Positions 8,617 through 18,113 of a stretch of DNA of 64,000 bases are shown piece by piece. The first letter of the stretch is position 1. Each line of letters begins with the position of its first letter. The DNA lies in assembly GCF_000171235.2 (NCBI RefSeq), contig NZ_ABEA03000188.1, forward strand, positions 1 through 64,000, in the 5' to 3' direction. Made by a program: the position numbers and the translations under genes. The notes below the pieces were generated by a model. That model was not told the origin of the DNA, did not search any database, and was given only the letters and a program-made list of their open reading frames with translations. The DNA comes from Geminisphaera colitermitum TAV2 (GTDB lineage Bacteria > Verrucomicrobiota > Verrucomicrobiia > Opitutales > Opitutaceae).

Positions 8617-10152
8617 TCAGCGTGCCCGACTGGCGACGCCGTTGGCGGTGATCGCCATCATCGCCTCTTCCATCACGCGAGCCGAACGCGATGGATCGAA
8701 CTTCGCCGCACAGAACGCTTGCACGCCATCGATGGCCTCGGCAGGCGTCCGGGCGTTCATGATGATGTCGCGGATGGGTGCCAGGTCTCCCCGGAGTGTT
8801 TTTGCCCACTCGGGCGCCGCAGTCTGGGCGATCGCATTGGTTGGGTCGATCAGAGGCGCTCCTGGCGACGCGAAGGCAACGAAGGGACCAGGGGCGGGGG
8901 CAGACGGCATGCGCTCGATCGGGAGGCCGATGCGTTCACTGATGGTTTCCAAGCCGGAATCCGCGATCCGAAGCCCGCCGGCGGCAAGCGAACTGATAAG
9001 CGAGCCCGTGGCCTCGGTTTCATCCGCCTCCAGCGATCCCCATACGGCCAGTGGCGCCCGGCCTCGGTAGCCATTGATGCGGAGGTATTGCGTGAAGAGT
9101 TGATGTCGCAGGGTGGCGGCCAGACGGCGGGCGTCGGACTGGCGCTTGTCCTGGCGTTTGCTGGCCTGGGCATCGGAGGTGCCGGAGTTCATGCCGGTGG
9201 CCTGCGCATCGGAACTGAGGGTTTCACCCAGGATCAGCTTTGATTTCTCGCGGTTGCACAGTTCGAGGAATGTCTGGTAGGCGGCGCCACTGTCGTTGGC
9301 GGCGGCCTGCTTGATTTCGACCTCGGTTTCCTTGCTAATGACGAGACCACCCATTTTCTGAGAAAACTGAAACGCCGACAACAGCACTGCGCGGGAATCA
9401 TCATCGGCCTGGTCATACTTGCCGACGAGGAAAGGGCCGCCGTAGCGATCAAGAAAGCGCGCCCACCAGTCACGATCCATCATGGAAAGCAACCACCAGA
9501 ACACGATCGAACGCATGGGACCGCCCCAGTTGTCGGGTAGTGAAAGTAGATGTCCCCGATGGATGATGTAGCGGCCTTCCTCGGGCTTTTGTCCTCCGGG
9601 GCCGACTGGCCAGCCTTCTGTGTTGGTGGGCAAAATCTCCAACTCCCCCGACGTGTAGGAAAGCAACTGGTAAGGAACGGACGTGAGTTCGGCCAACTCG
9701 TAACGCAGGCCCGGCTTCGAACTGAGGCGGAAGGTTTTTTCCAGAAGCGAAACCGGCCAGAGCACGGAATCCAACAAATGGGCGCAGGCGTTCTCCCATT
9801 TTGGATAATCGGCGATCATTGCTTCGATGACGGCGGCGGCGATGACATCATCGGGATTCTTTTTATCCCACGGCTGGATGCTGAGGGTGTCGCTGGTGAC
9901 GGCCTCTTTGCGATCGGCGAAGCGGCCCTGGAGGTGAGAATCGGATGCGATGATTTCCTGATAGAGCTGAAACAGCCGCGTCACGTCACCGCCCTCGGCG
10001 GCCCGGAAGGTGTCATGCACATCGTCCACGGTCAGCGTGGACGCGATTGAAGTGGGGATGGCGCGGTTGTTGAACAGCGTCACCCGGCGGAGAGGGAGCA
10101 GCGAAGCGAGGTAACGGCTAATGGCCTGAGCGCGTTCTTTGAGTGTAAGCAT
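8617..10152 (-). CDS. Mu gp29-like portal protein (DUF935)
   Basis: 511 aa; FQLYQEIIASDSHLQGRFADRKEAV and GGPFLVGKYDQADDDSRAVLLSA are DUF935-like. Confidence 0.85.
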   Translation of the reverse strand: MLTLKERAQAISRYLASLLPLRRVTLFNNRAIPTSIASTLTVDDVHDTFRAAEGGDVTRLFQLYQEIIASDSHLQGRFADRKEAVTSDTLSIQPWDKKNPDDVIAAAVIEAMIADYPKWENACAHLLDSVLWPVSLLEKTFRLSSKPGLRYELAELTSVPYQLLSYTSGELEILPTNTEGWPVGPGGQKPEEGRYIIHRGHLLSLPDNWGGPMRSIVFWWLLSMMDRDWWARFLDRYGGPFLVGKYDQADDDSRAVLLSAFQFSQKMGGLVISKETEVEIKQAAANDSGAAYQTFLELCNREKSKLILGETLSSDAQATGMNSGTSDAQASKRQDKRQSDARRLAATLRHQLFTQYLRINGYRGRAPLAVWGSLEADETEATGSLISSLAAGGLRIADSGLETISERIGLPIERMPSAPAPGPFVAFASPGAPLIDPTNAIAQTAAPEWAKTLRGDLAPIRDIIMNARTPAEAIDGVQAFCAAKFDPSRSARVMEEAMMAITANGVASRAR

Positions 10153-10170
10153 GATGTGTGTGTCCTCTGG

Positions 10171-10914
10171 TTAGATGGGACGGATGATGCCGCCCCGTTT
10201 TTGAAATTTTTTCGCCCATGGATTGCGGACGCCGGCGCGCACCGCGCCGCGGTTGACGCCGAGGGTGCCGGTTGGAGCGCCATGCGCATCCGCCCGGCCG
10301 GATTTCGACATGAGGGCATGCAGGGCGAGTTTGCCGCCGTCCCACACGTCGCCGTGTCCGCCGTCCTCCGCGATTGCCGCCACGAAACTGCCGCGATCCC
10401 GCGACACGAGGCGGATGTCAGTCTTGATCCATTCGCATGGCGGGAGCGCAAGGTATCCGTCCTCGATTGTATTGGTAAATAAATTACCAAGATAGGACTT
10501 CATCGTCATGCTCTCGCCCATGTGCTCGATCGTCTCGCTGGCGACGACAAGTTCCACCGGGACGAGTCCGGCAAACTCACGTCGCAGTTGCGCGGCGAAG
10601 AAGCGTTCGCTGGTCGCGTCGATGCAGAGCCGCCTTGCCCGCAGGCCATGCGGGAGTCCGGTCAAAATCGTGCGAAGGATTGCCTTGGTGACGGCGGGAT
10701 CAGCCGTTTTCCACCGCAACACGAGCCGCATGTAGTAGCTCAGCGCCACTTGCTGGCAGACGGACAACGAACTGGGGTTGCTCTTGTCCTTGGTCGTGGT
10801 GGCGATGTCCAAGCCCAGACCGATGCGCGGATGTTCCGGCGAAAAACAGCTCTGCCAATCCACCGGAAGAATGTCGGCGACGTTGACGGTTTTAACTCGG
10901 CGGGACGGCTTCAT
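10171..10914 (-). CDS. Terminase large subunit, C-terminal (nuclease-like) half as a separate gene
   Basis: GLGLDIATTTKDKSNPS and LCIDATSERFFAAQL nuclease-like acidic motifs; start overlaps upstream stop by ATGA. Confidence 0.65.
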   Translation of the reverse strand: MKPSRRVKTVNVADILPVDWQSCFSPEHPRIGLGLDIATTTKDKSNPSSLSVCQQVALSYYMRLVLRWKTADPAVTKAILRTILTGLPHGLRARRLCIDATSERFFAAQLRREFAGLVPVELVVASETIEHMGESMTMKSYLGNLFTNTIEDGYLALPPCEWIKTDIRLVSRDRGSFVAAIAEDGGHGDVWDGGKLALHALMSKSGRADAHGAPTGTLGVNRGAVRAGVRNPWAKKFQKRGGIIRPI

Positions 10915-11129
10915 GCGAGGGGCGGACGATGGGGGTTGGCTTTGTTGACCCAGGCTTTGCGGCAACGCATCCGGCGATAGCGTTGGCGTTTGAACAGTAG
11001 GTTGAGCACGTCGAAACGGGCACGATCCAGCTTGTCCATCCACGCCACCCAGCCGTGATCTTCGTCGGGAGGTGCGGACTTGAGCAGGTGGCAGTAACGG
11101 ACAACTGCGCGATCGAGTTTCGTGATCAT
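10911..11129 (-). CDS. 72-aa protein between the two terminase halves
   Basis: ATGA overlaps with both neighbours. Confidence 0.6.
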   Translation of the reverse strand: MITKLDRAVVRYCHLLKSAPPDEDHGWVAWMDKLDRARFDVLNLLFKRQRYRRMRCRKAWVNKANPHRPPLA

Positions 11130-12058
11130 TCCACTACTGCCTCCGTGATGTTGGCTCCGACGCAGGTGCCCTTGCCGAGCGCCATGGCGCGACCAATGGC
11201 CATTAGGCTGACGGCGGCCGTGCCACCCGCGATGAACTTCAGGCCGTAGTTGCGATCCCAGGCCGTCTTGTCGAAGGCCAGCGCCCGGTGTTGTTCAGGC
11301 GTGATCTTCTCGCCCGTGTCGGGATGGTGCATTAACACACCAGCAAGCGCGGCATCCCAAGCATCCACCCGGTGGATCATCAGACCGTAGTCTGATTTGT
11401 AAAAATTGCCCGCCGCGTTGGGAGTGAACTCCGTGCCCTCCGGCGGCAAAAGCATCTCGTAGGAATAGTGCTTGTCGTCGGGCGGCGGCGTGGTGGCGAG
11501 GCGGAGACGGAATTGCGGGTTCGACTCCATGAACGGCTCGATCGCTTCGAGGACTTCCTGACAATTCGGCCACCGTCCAAACTCGTCGCCGATGATGTGT
11601 CCTGTCCAGCCGACCGCCGTGTTTGGATTCGGCGCGATCACACGCGTGCGACTGCACGTCGTGCGATCATGCCACAACTTCGCCTCCAGTTTGGAATGCT
11701 CGAACAGATCGCAGAAACCGTCGAAGTCGATGTCGTCGGCGTTGGTCTCCAGCTTCAGTGCATTCGCTGCCGCTACCGCCTTGAGCTTCGCCAGATGATC
11801 GCGCCACGACTGCGCCTCCTTCACGATAATTTCCGTGCCCAGTGCAATGGCCGCCGAAATGATCGACGTGAGCACACCCGGCGTCTCCATCATCCAATCC
11901 AGCGCCTCGTTGCTCAACAAATAGCTCTTCCCTCCCTGCCTTCGCCACACGTAACCGAGACGGCGCAGTGGATGTCGAAACCCAGCCCTCTGGTACGCAC
12001 GAAACGGCACCACACCAGTCTGGGGGGGAGAGGGGGGGCTTGTTTTAGCCTTACCCAT
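11126..12058 (-). CDS. Terminase large subunit, N-terminal ATPase half (Mu gp28-like)
   Basis: RRQGGKSYLLSNEAL Walker A-like; TGHIIGDEFGRWPN Walker B-like. Confidence 0.7.
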   Translation of the reverse strand: MGKAKTSPPSPPQTGVVPFRAYQRAGFRHPLRRLGYVWRRQGGKSYLLSNEALDWMMETPGVLTSIISAAIALGTEIIVKEAQSWRDHLAKLKAVAAANALKLETNADDIDFDGFCDLFEHSKLEAKLWHDRTTCSRTRVIAPNPNTAVGWTGHIIGDEFGRWPNCQEVLEAIEPFMESNPQFRLRLATTPPPDDKHYSYEMLLPPEGTEFTPNAAGNFYKSDYGLMIHRVDAWDAALAGVLMHHPDTGEKITPEQHRALAFDKTAWDRNYGLKFIAGGTAAVSLMAIGRAMALGKGTCVGANITEAVVE

Positions 12059-12746
12059 TACTTGCCTCCTCCACCGGACCAAACATGTGCAAGCGCAATT
12101 GTTCCACCTTCACCGCCGGCTTCGCCTTGCCTTCGGCGATTTCCGCCGCCTTCCGGTCGGAATAAAATTTCAAAAACATCTCCGCCGTCGCCCGCTGCAC
12201 CTTGATTTCCTCCAATGCCAGCTTGCGATCATTCTGCGCCAGTCGCCGCTCATTTTGCTCGATTGTCCGCTCCGACATCCGCGCCTTCTTTGCGTCCGCC
12301 TGACTCTTTTGCAGCCGGGCGAGCGCATCCACAAGGCCGAGGTAGGTGCCCGGTTTTTTCGACAACAGTTTTTTCTGTGCCTCCACATCCAAGCTTTCGA
12401 AAATCATGAGGAGTTGGCCGCCGGCGATGGCCGTGGCGCCCTCCGTAGTGCTTCCGCCGCTACGCTCCGCGAGGGCCAGCGAGTAGTCCGCGAGCCCCTT
12501 GGTGCGGTCGAGTTGTTCGCGTCGCTCGCGCCATTCCTTGTAGCCGCCTTGCCGCCACTCGCTGAGATTTTGTGCGGAGATGGGTTCCTCGCCAAAATAC
12601 TCGTCCAACACCGACAATACCTCCGGCAGCGTGTGCAGCCAGGCGATGATGCGCGGGCCTGGCTCGCCATCGTCCAGACGACGATTGACCTCGTTGCGGA
12701 TAACGAGGGGCAGACGGGCGATCTTACCGGTGCGGGCGGTGGTCAT
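12051..12746 (-). CDS. Mu gp27-like terminase small subunit (DUF3486-like)
   Basis: LPLVIRNEVNRRLDDGEPGPRIIAWLHTLPEV...ISAQNLSEWRQGGYKEW. Confidence 0.75.
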   Translation of the reverse strand: MTTARTGKIARLPLVIRNEVNRRLDDGEPGPRIIAWLHTLPEVLSVLDEYFGEEPISAQNLSEWRQGGYKEWRERREQLDRTKGLADYSLALAERSGGSTTEGATAIAGGQLLMIFESLDVEAQKKLLSKKPGTYLGLVDALARLQKSQADAKKARMSERTIEQNERRLAQNDRKLALEEIKVQRATAEMFLKFYSDRKAAEIAEGKAKPAVKVEQLRLHMFGPVEEASNG

Positions 12747-13018
12747 TGTTTGTTGCGTTCTTCCGCCAAGGCGGCGGCGAGTGCCCAAACTTCGCGCTCG
12801 CGCGCGGCGTAGCGCTCGCCCGAGTGCCAGAGTTCATCCACTTGCGGTGTGTATAGACCTTCCGCTGTCTGGATTGGCCTTCCGGCGCGGAGATGCAAGA
12901 TGGGCGGCTGATAGAGCGTCCGCTGCGACGCGGCGCTTGACGAGCAGCCGCTCATGCAGGCGATCGGCACGCTCGTGATCAGCAGCAGCAGTGCTGCGGC
13001 GTAGAGTTGTGATTTCAT
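12743..13018 (-). CDS. Rz1-like lipoprotein (o-spanin candidate)
   Basis: MKSQLYAAALLLLITSVPIACMSGC signal plus lipobox; starts inside the 12834-13124 ORF in another frame. Confidence 0.5.
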   Translation of the reverse strand: MKSQLYAAALLLLITSVPIACMSGCSSSAASQRTLYQPPILHLRAGRPIQTAEGLYTPQVDELWHSGERYAAREREVWALAAALAEERNKQ

Positions 13019-13124
13019 TTTCGAGGGCTTCGCATTCTCTCTCGATGCGGTCAGGGTAGCGCAGCGCATAGATATAAAGCGCGGCCGCAGCCGCGCGAAA
13101 AAACCATTCGAGCGCACCCCACAT
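12834..13124 (-). CDS. Rz-like i-spanin candidate (N-terminal hydrophobic segment plus coiled coil)
   Basis: MWGALEWFFRAAAAALYIYALRYPDRIERECEALENEITTLRRS... Confidence 0.45.
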   Translation of the reverse strand: MWGALEWFFRAAAAALYIYALRYPDRIERECEALENEITTLRRSTAAADHERADRLHERLLVKRRVAADALSAAHLASPRRKANPDSGRSIHTASG

Positions 13125-13136
13125 CGTTGCCGGTGG

Positions 13137-13337
13137 TTAGTTGTCGGTGGTGGTGTCGCTGACTTTTTCGCCGCTCTTTTTGCGAGCGACGATAACCCAG
13201 ATGACACCGACGAGAGTGGCGGCCGCGCCGGCGCCCGTGACGATTTCCGTGCTGGTAGCCAGCCCGGAGCTGGTGAGAAAGCCGCCCCCGAAAGTGAGGA
13301 CTTGCTGAATGAGTTTGATGATCGTGTCTTTGCTCAT
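13137..13337 (-). CDS. Holin-like small membrane protein
   Basis: 66 aa, two hydrophobic segments, charged C-terminus, next to spanin candidates. Confidence 0.45.
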   Translation of the reverse strand: MSKDTIIKLIQQVLTFGGGFLTSSGLATSTEIVTGAGAAATLVGVIWVIVARKKSGEKVSDTTTDN

Positions 13338-13455
13338 GGTATTGTATTTTTACTTACGTTGGGAACCGCCGGGGACGCACCGTTCCCCGGCGGGTTATGT
13401 TTTCTGACGATCCCGCGTGGCACTGCGGTGCGCACGGCGTCACGCGGAAGAGGAG

Positions 13456-13725
13456 TCATGGGCAGGCCGCCACGCCGGCGGCCGTGGCCTGGTAGTGGAG
13501 GACGCCGGTCACCGGATCGGGGATGGAGGTGATGAGGCCGCGGCGGAAAAGAGCGTCGATTTCCTTGTTGGCATCCTCCGCACTTGGTTCGAAATCCAAA
13601 ACCTTGCTGCGGATCACGCGGCGCGTCAGTGCCTCGGCGGGGAGTGCCACCGTGCGGGCGGCGGTCAGTTCGGAGAGGAGCGCGGTGCGCAGATCGTTGC
13701 GCTGGCTGGTGGTGATCAGGCTCAT
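13456..13725 (-). CDS. Hypothetical phage protein
   Basis: ORF in minus-strand operon. Confidence 0.5.
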   Translation of the reverse strand: MSLITTSQRNDLRTALLSELTAARTVALPAEALTRRVIRSKVLDFEPSAEDANKEIDALFRRGLITSIPDPVTGVLHYQATAAGVAACP

Positions 13726-13741
13726 GGTTCGGGTGGGTGGG

Positions 13742-14131
13742 TCAGGTGCGTTGGTTGCGTTCGATGGCGCCCTCAATGCGGCCCAAGGCGCGCTCCATCG
13801 TCTGGAAGTTGCGGTTGAAGGAGGACTGCACGGCTTCGATCCGTTTATACACGCCGTTGATCAGGTCGTCGGTCTGCTTGCGTTGCTCCGCCGCCTCCCT
13901 GTCCTGTTTTTCCACCAGTGCGGCGTGCTGTTCTTTCAGCGCCTTCAAGTCGGCTTCGATCCGGCTCAGGTCGGCATCCACCGGCGGACGCCGGCGGAAA
14001 TATGCCCAGACGGACAAGGCCAGCGCCGCGATCGACAGCGACGAGATGAGCCCCGTTTGAAACTCAGATGTGAGCGGCGTGGGCTGGCTGGAGGCAAACA
14101 GGGCAAGGCTGGAAAAGTCGGCGGGCGGCAT
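13742..14131 (-). CDS. TM plus coiled-coil phage protein
   Basis: GLISSLSIAALALSVWAYF TM followed by a long heptad region. Confidence 0.55.
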   Translation of the reverse strand: MPPADFSSLALFASSQPTPLTSEFQTGLISSLSIAALALSVWAYFRRRPPVDADLSRIEADLKALKEQHAALVEKQDREAAEQRKQTDDLINGVYKRIEAVQSSFNRNFQTMERALGRIEGAIERNQRT

Positions 14132-14157
14132 GCCCGCGCATTCTGCCCAAAACAAAG

Positions 14158-14180
14158 CCCCACGGCTAAAGGCCGTGGGG
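14158..14180 (-). terminator. Rho-independent terminator
   Basis: CCCCACGGC-TAAAG-GCCGTGGGG with T-rich tail on minus strand (GGGGCTTTGTTTT). Confidence 0.7.
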
Positions 14181-14209
14181 CCGGTGGGGAGGATGACGCG
14201 GGAGAATGT

Positions 14210-15118
14210 CTAAGTCCAAACGGGGTCTTGAGACGGAAAAGAAAGAGCAAGTGTTTTCACCCAATCGCATTCCTCCTGTGTCACCAATGTCCCCAACGCT
14301 TCGGTTCCATTGTAAGCGCGACTCATGAGTTGTGGGGCTGCATCATGGTCCGTCCCATGGATCATGTAGAACATCACCTTGGAACTCTTTGCATCTTCGT
14401 AGATGGGATAATAATTGGCATGTTTGTAGCCTAGTTCCTGTTTGAATCGTTCAACCAACATCCACGGACGATCTTTGCGCTTTGCCTGCACAAAAGGACG
14501 CCAATCTTCCAACCCCGTCCACCTCTTCAGAACAACATCAGGATTCTTTAGATTTTTGGTGCAACGTTCAAACCACCATGATGGGAGAAAGTAAAAAATC
14601 TCAACTTTGTGACCAGCTTGTTTATGCTGGGCAACCGCCTGCACCGTCGCCCAGTCGCATTCCGTAGTGCGTTGATCGAGAAGGCAGAACGTTGCCATTT
14701 TTTCCTTGGTCGGATTTGCCGCCAAATAACGCGGCAGTTCCGTGTTGCTGTCACCAGCGACAATATCAACAGGACGGTTGTCGCCTTTCGCCTCTGCCTC
14801 TTTTAGCTCACGGAGACAGGCAAGTCCTTTTTGGCCAATCTCACAGAGGGTGAATTTTCGGAACCATTTTGGTGTCATTTCCAGCACTTGCTTGGCAGCC
14901 CACGATGATTCCCTATTCTCATTTTGGGGGCCGGCAAATGCATCAATGTAGTATCCGTGATGTGTGATCATCACGAATAGCTTCAGGTAACGCTGAATCA
15001 ACTGCGCCTTGCTTGCCGTCCAAACTCGCCTTTGCAGTGTGCTTACCCAGACGGGAAGAGGGCGAGTCGGGTATTTGTTAATATCAAAGAGGCACCCATC
15101 TGCATCTGGATCGGTCAT
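14210..15118 (-). CDS. Three-Cys-motif partner protein (TcmP-like)
   Basis: YYIDAFAGPQNENRES and LLDQRTTECDWATVQ; adjacent to DUF5131 gene with ATGA overlap. Confidence 0.75.
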   Translation of the reverse strand: MTDPDADGCLFDINKYPTRPLPVWVSTLQRRVWTASKAQLIQRYLKLFVMITHHGYYIDAFAGPQNENRESSWAAKQVLEMTPKWFRKFTLCEIGQKGLACLRELKEAEAKGDNRPVDIVAGDSNTELPRYLAANPTKEKMATFCLLDQRTTECDWATVQAVAQHKQAGHKVEIFYFLPSWWFERCTKNLKNPDVVLKRWTGLEDWRPFVQAKRKDRPWMLVERFKQELGYKHANYYPIYEDAKSSKVMFYMIHGTDHDAAPQLMSRAYNGTEALGTLVTQEECDWVKTLALSFPSQDPVWT

Positions 15119-15957
15119 GCCATGGCAGGAAGCCCATCATAGACCTCACCGTCAAGCAAACGACCAGCATCTTTCTTCCCTAACGGTGCCATGGGTATGG
15201 CGGTTCCGTCATGAGATTTCACGGCAACCACCCCCTTGATGCTCTCTTCGATAATTTCAATTGGTGCCCAGTGCCCCCACTGTTTGAAATGGAAAGCTAT
15301 ATCGTATTCCTCAGCGGCATCACGCAGCCCCCGTGCCCAATCAGGGTGCATGGGACGTGATTTGGCCCCACTTTCTCCACCAGCAATGATCCAAGAAATA
15401 GGAGAGGATTTATTTCCCTTTACCCACTTGGAAATGTCAACCGGACCCAAAAGAGGCTCACAGCTAAGAAAGCGCACTTTGGCTGGGTTTTCCAAAAGAT
15501 GAGGGATGCGCAAGTCAGCGTAGCGTTGATTTTCTACGGTTGTTCCAAGCCAGACATTGTCTGGCCAGAGATCGCCCCACGGGGCGAGACGCTTAACAAG
15601 CTGGGGACGTTTGGTGAGAAGAAGCCAGTCGAGCATTGGGGTCTCAGCTATGAGTCCCCACAGTCGCTCACGACTGCTATCTAGATCCCGGCGATTTTCA
15701 AAAACGTCGGCCATTGATGCACAAAACACCCGCGCCCGCTCATTGGCAACAACGGCATCCGCATGCCACCGTAACGGTTCCTTCCAGTGGTTGTCGGAGA
15801 AAAAGCGGCGGGCCGCCTTGGCCCCCCAAACATCCTCGCCCACTCGCTTCGCCCATGACTCGGCATAGCAATGATCGCATGCGGGAGACACCTTGGCGCA
15901 TCCCCACCAAGGGTTAAATGTATGATGAGTCCACTCGATCTGTGAGTTCTTGCCCAT
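15115..15957 (-). CDS. Phage Gp37/Gp68-like protein (DUF5131, three-Cys motif)
   Basis: SQIEWTHHTFNPWWGCAKVSPACDHCYAESWAKR and WIIAGGESGAKSRPMHPDWARGLRD. Confidence 0.9.
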   Translation of the reverse strand: MGKNSQIEWTHHTFNPWWGCAKVSPACDHCYAESWAKRVGEDVWGAKAARRFFSDNHWKEPLRWHADAVVANERARVFCASMADVFENRRDLDSSRERLWGLIAETPMLDWLLLTKRPQLVKRLAPWGDLWPDNVWLGTTVENQRYADLRIPHLLENPAKVRFLSCEPLLGPVDISKWVKGNKSSPISWIIAGGESGAKSRPMHPDWARGLRDAAEEYDIAFHFKQWGHWAPIEIIEESIKGVVAVKSHDGTAIPMAPLGKKDAGRLLDGEVYDGLPAMA

Positions 15958-16063
15958 GATCAAAACAATATCGTGCGCATCCAACCCAAGGCGCAATCAC
16001 GTTAGTTGAAATCCTGCGCGCAAAAAGCTTCACTGTAGGACGCATGACGCAGTCTGTGTCGAG

Positions 16064-16825
16064 TTATCTCCCGGAATCGCTGGTCCTTGCCGCCCTCAAC
16101 CGCAACACCGCCTTCTGCTCGCTCGTCGTGTAGCGGGGGATCGTCATCCCGGCGCCAAGCGTGTTGGTGTAGGAATAGATGCCATCGGGCCACAGCAACT
16201 TATTGACGGATTGCCCGTCCACGAGACCGGATGTGTCGCACTCAACAAAAATACGGTCAACCCAACGGCTCTCTCGCATTGTTTCGGTTTCGGTCCATGT
16301 GTAGGTAACCATTTTGTGAGAATCCAACCCAATGCCCTTACCCTTGGCGGACTGTATCGCCTGCGTTGTCTTGGGTGGACCATAATAAACAACCCCCTTG
16401 GCCAGAATGCCGCCCGGCACCACCTGCAACACCTCAAGCGTTCCGGCATGGGCAAGCTTTCGGCATTCCTCTAAATCCGCCTTGGCTTGTTCCTTTTCTC
16501 GGGAAGCTCGGACCCTCGCCTGCGTTTCCTTCTCATGTGTTTTTGCTACCTCCGGATCGTAGCCGTATTGCTTTTGGAGAGCGTCGGGCATCAGGTGCCA
16601 CTCCACCGTGGTCACCCCTCCCTCGTGTTTCACCACGGCGGCGGCAGGCGTGCTCGTGATGATCCGGGCGGACTTGAGCACACGACCATCCAAGAGGGTG
16701 ATGTCGGGGCGCTCACTGGCGGCGGGGACGACAGCCGGGGTGGCGGGGGAGGGTTCGGTAGCGATGGCTACGCCGACAGTGGCAACGCATGCCATGCCGA
16801 GAGTCAGGAGGCGAAGAGAGTTCAT
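16064..16825 (-). CDS. Exported hypothetical protein
   Basis: Signal peptide MNSLRLLTLGMACVATVGVAIA. Confidence 0.55.
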   Translation of the reverse strand: MNSLRLLTLGMACVATVGVAIATEPSPATPAVVPAASERPDITLLDGRVLKSARIITSTPAAAVVKHEGGVTTVEWHLMPDALQKQYGYDPEVAKTHEKETQARVRASREKEQAKADLEECRKLAHAGTLEVLQVVPGGILAKGVVYYGPPKTTQAIQSAKGKGIGLDSHKMVTYTWTETETMRESRWVDRIFVECDTSGLVDGQSVNKLLWPDGIYSYTNTLGAGMTIPRYTTSEQKAVLRLRAARTSDSGR

Positions 16826-16875
16826 GACGATTAGCTGGAGAGGGAATGGCTTCTGGTAGAAAAAAGCGGGCTGGA

Positions 16876-17142
16876 TCAGGCGGCAGGCTCCTGACCGCTG
16901 ATGCGCACGAGCTGACGCAGTAGCTCCAACTGCTGTTCTGCATGGGTATCCGTGTCGCGTTCAAAAATCATGTAGTGCACCTCCCGGCGAAAGAGGAGCA
17001 TCGAGCGGCGCGTTTCGTGGATGGTGCGGGCTAGTTTGAACCCCGCTTTAGCGGCGTCATCCAGCTTTCGCTGGAGCTTGCTCTGACTAAGGTTACCGGT
17101 GAAAAAACCGGTCGTGAGTTCTGAAACGGCGTATTCTTTCAT
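16876..17142 (-). CDS. DUF4177-like small protein
   Basis: 88 aa, MKEYAVSEL...FKLARTIHETRRSMLLFRREVHYMIFER. Confidence 0.5.
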   Translation of the reverse strand: MKEYAVSELTTGFFTGNLSQSKLQRKLDDAAKAGFKLARTIHETRRSMLLFRREVHYMIFERDTDTHAEQQLELLRQLVRISGQEPAA

Positions 17143-17174
17143 GGTGGTAGTGGGTTGAAGGAAATGACTAGGGA

Positions 17175-17822
17175 TTAGCGCCAGTGCAGCCGTTGCGAGG
17201 AATGCACCGGCCAAATCCAGTGAAAATCTTCCGGTGTGTAGGTGAGAGGCTGATACACGGGATTGATCGAGGTCAGGACGATGGTTCGTTTTTCCGGCCC
17301 GGAAGCGTTGAGGATTTTGAGAACCACACCGTCATTTTTCAGCTTGGCGACCACCGGACAATGATTGCGCGGTTCCACCTCCGGCATGACCACCACCACG
17401 TCGCCAGGACGAAAGTCCGGCAGCATCGAATCGCCTTCGACGGTGATGGCGAAAGCGTGAGGAGTGGCGCAGGAGGTGTAGATGGTGTTCTGCCAGTCCC
17501 GCGGGATTTCCTCGTAAGATACGGCCTCGCCAGCGTGTGCCCAAGAAATGACAGGAATCTCGCGCGGGGCGAGGTCTCGTAAGGGGTGCCCCACCCCATA
17601 GGGTGCGGGGTTTTCTCGTAACTCACCTCTGTTTGTGAACTCTAGTTCTCTTTTTAGAGTCTCCAATTTCAGATGAATGTTCGCTGAAATGGGGCGATCA
17701 TTGGACTCCAGTTTTCCGATCCATTCACGAGTGTAGCCAAGTCTCTGCCCAAGCTCCTCTTGGGTAAGCCCTGCTGACTCACGCCATTCCTTGAGTTGTT
17801 TGCCTGAAATGGGGGAGTTCAC
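17175..17822 (-). CDS. XRE HTH plus S24 peptidase phage repressor
   Basis: KEWRESAGLTQEELGQRLGYTREWIGKLE HTH; VEGDSMLPDFRPGDVVVVMPEVEP S24 motif. Confidence 0.9.
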   Translation of the reverse strand: MNSPISGKQLKEWRESAGLTQEELGQRLGYTREWIGKLESNDRPISANIHLKLETLKRELEFTNRGELRENPAPYGVGHPLRDLAPREIPVISWAHAGEAVSYEEIPRDWQNTIYTSCATPHAFAITVEGDSMLPDFRPGDVVVVMPEVEPRNHCPVVAKLKNDGVVLKILNASGPEKRTIVLTSINPVYQPLTYTPEDFHWIWPVHSSQRLHWR

Positions 17823-17826
17823 GCGA

Positions 17827-17915
17827 AAAAGTGAAGTTTTGTTCTCATTGGATCTTGACGCGAACTTTTATTCGCTTCTCTATTGACGGACGTAAACCAA
17901 AGTTCACACGCCGCC
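17827..17915. promoter_or_regulatory. Divergent repressor/early promoter region with inverted repeats
   Basis: GCGAACTTTTATTCGC (17860-17875) plus related GTGAAG/GTTCAC half-sites between divergent genes. Confidence 0.45.
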
Positions 17916-17923
17916 CCCGCTCA

Positions 17924-18112
17924 ATGCAAGCCTCAACTCGTCATGATCCGGTCGTTCTGAAGATCGCTCTTCTGAAAGCGCGAGACCGCTTTCCGACTGT
18001 GGCGGCACTTGCCCGCTACATCAATCGTCCACGTCCGACGGTCAGCGCGGCTATCAATCGCGGTCAGCATCCTCGGGTGCTCAGTCAGATCAGGGAGGTG
18101 TTGCGTGGATAA
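17924..18112 (+). CDS. Small Cro/Ner-like DNA-binding protein
   Basis: FPTVAALARYINRPRPTVSAAINRGQH HTH-like; divergent from repressor. Confidence 0.6.
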   Translation: MQASTRHDPVVLKIALLKARDRFPTVAALARYINRPRPTVSAAINRGQHPRVLSQIREVLRG

Positions 18113-18113
18113 C

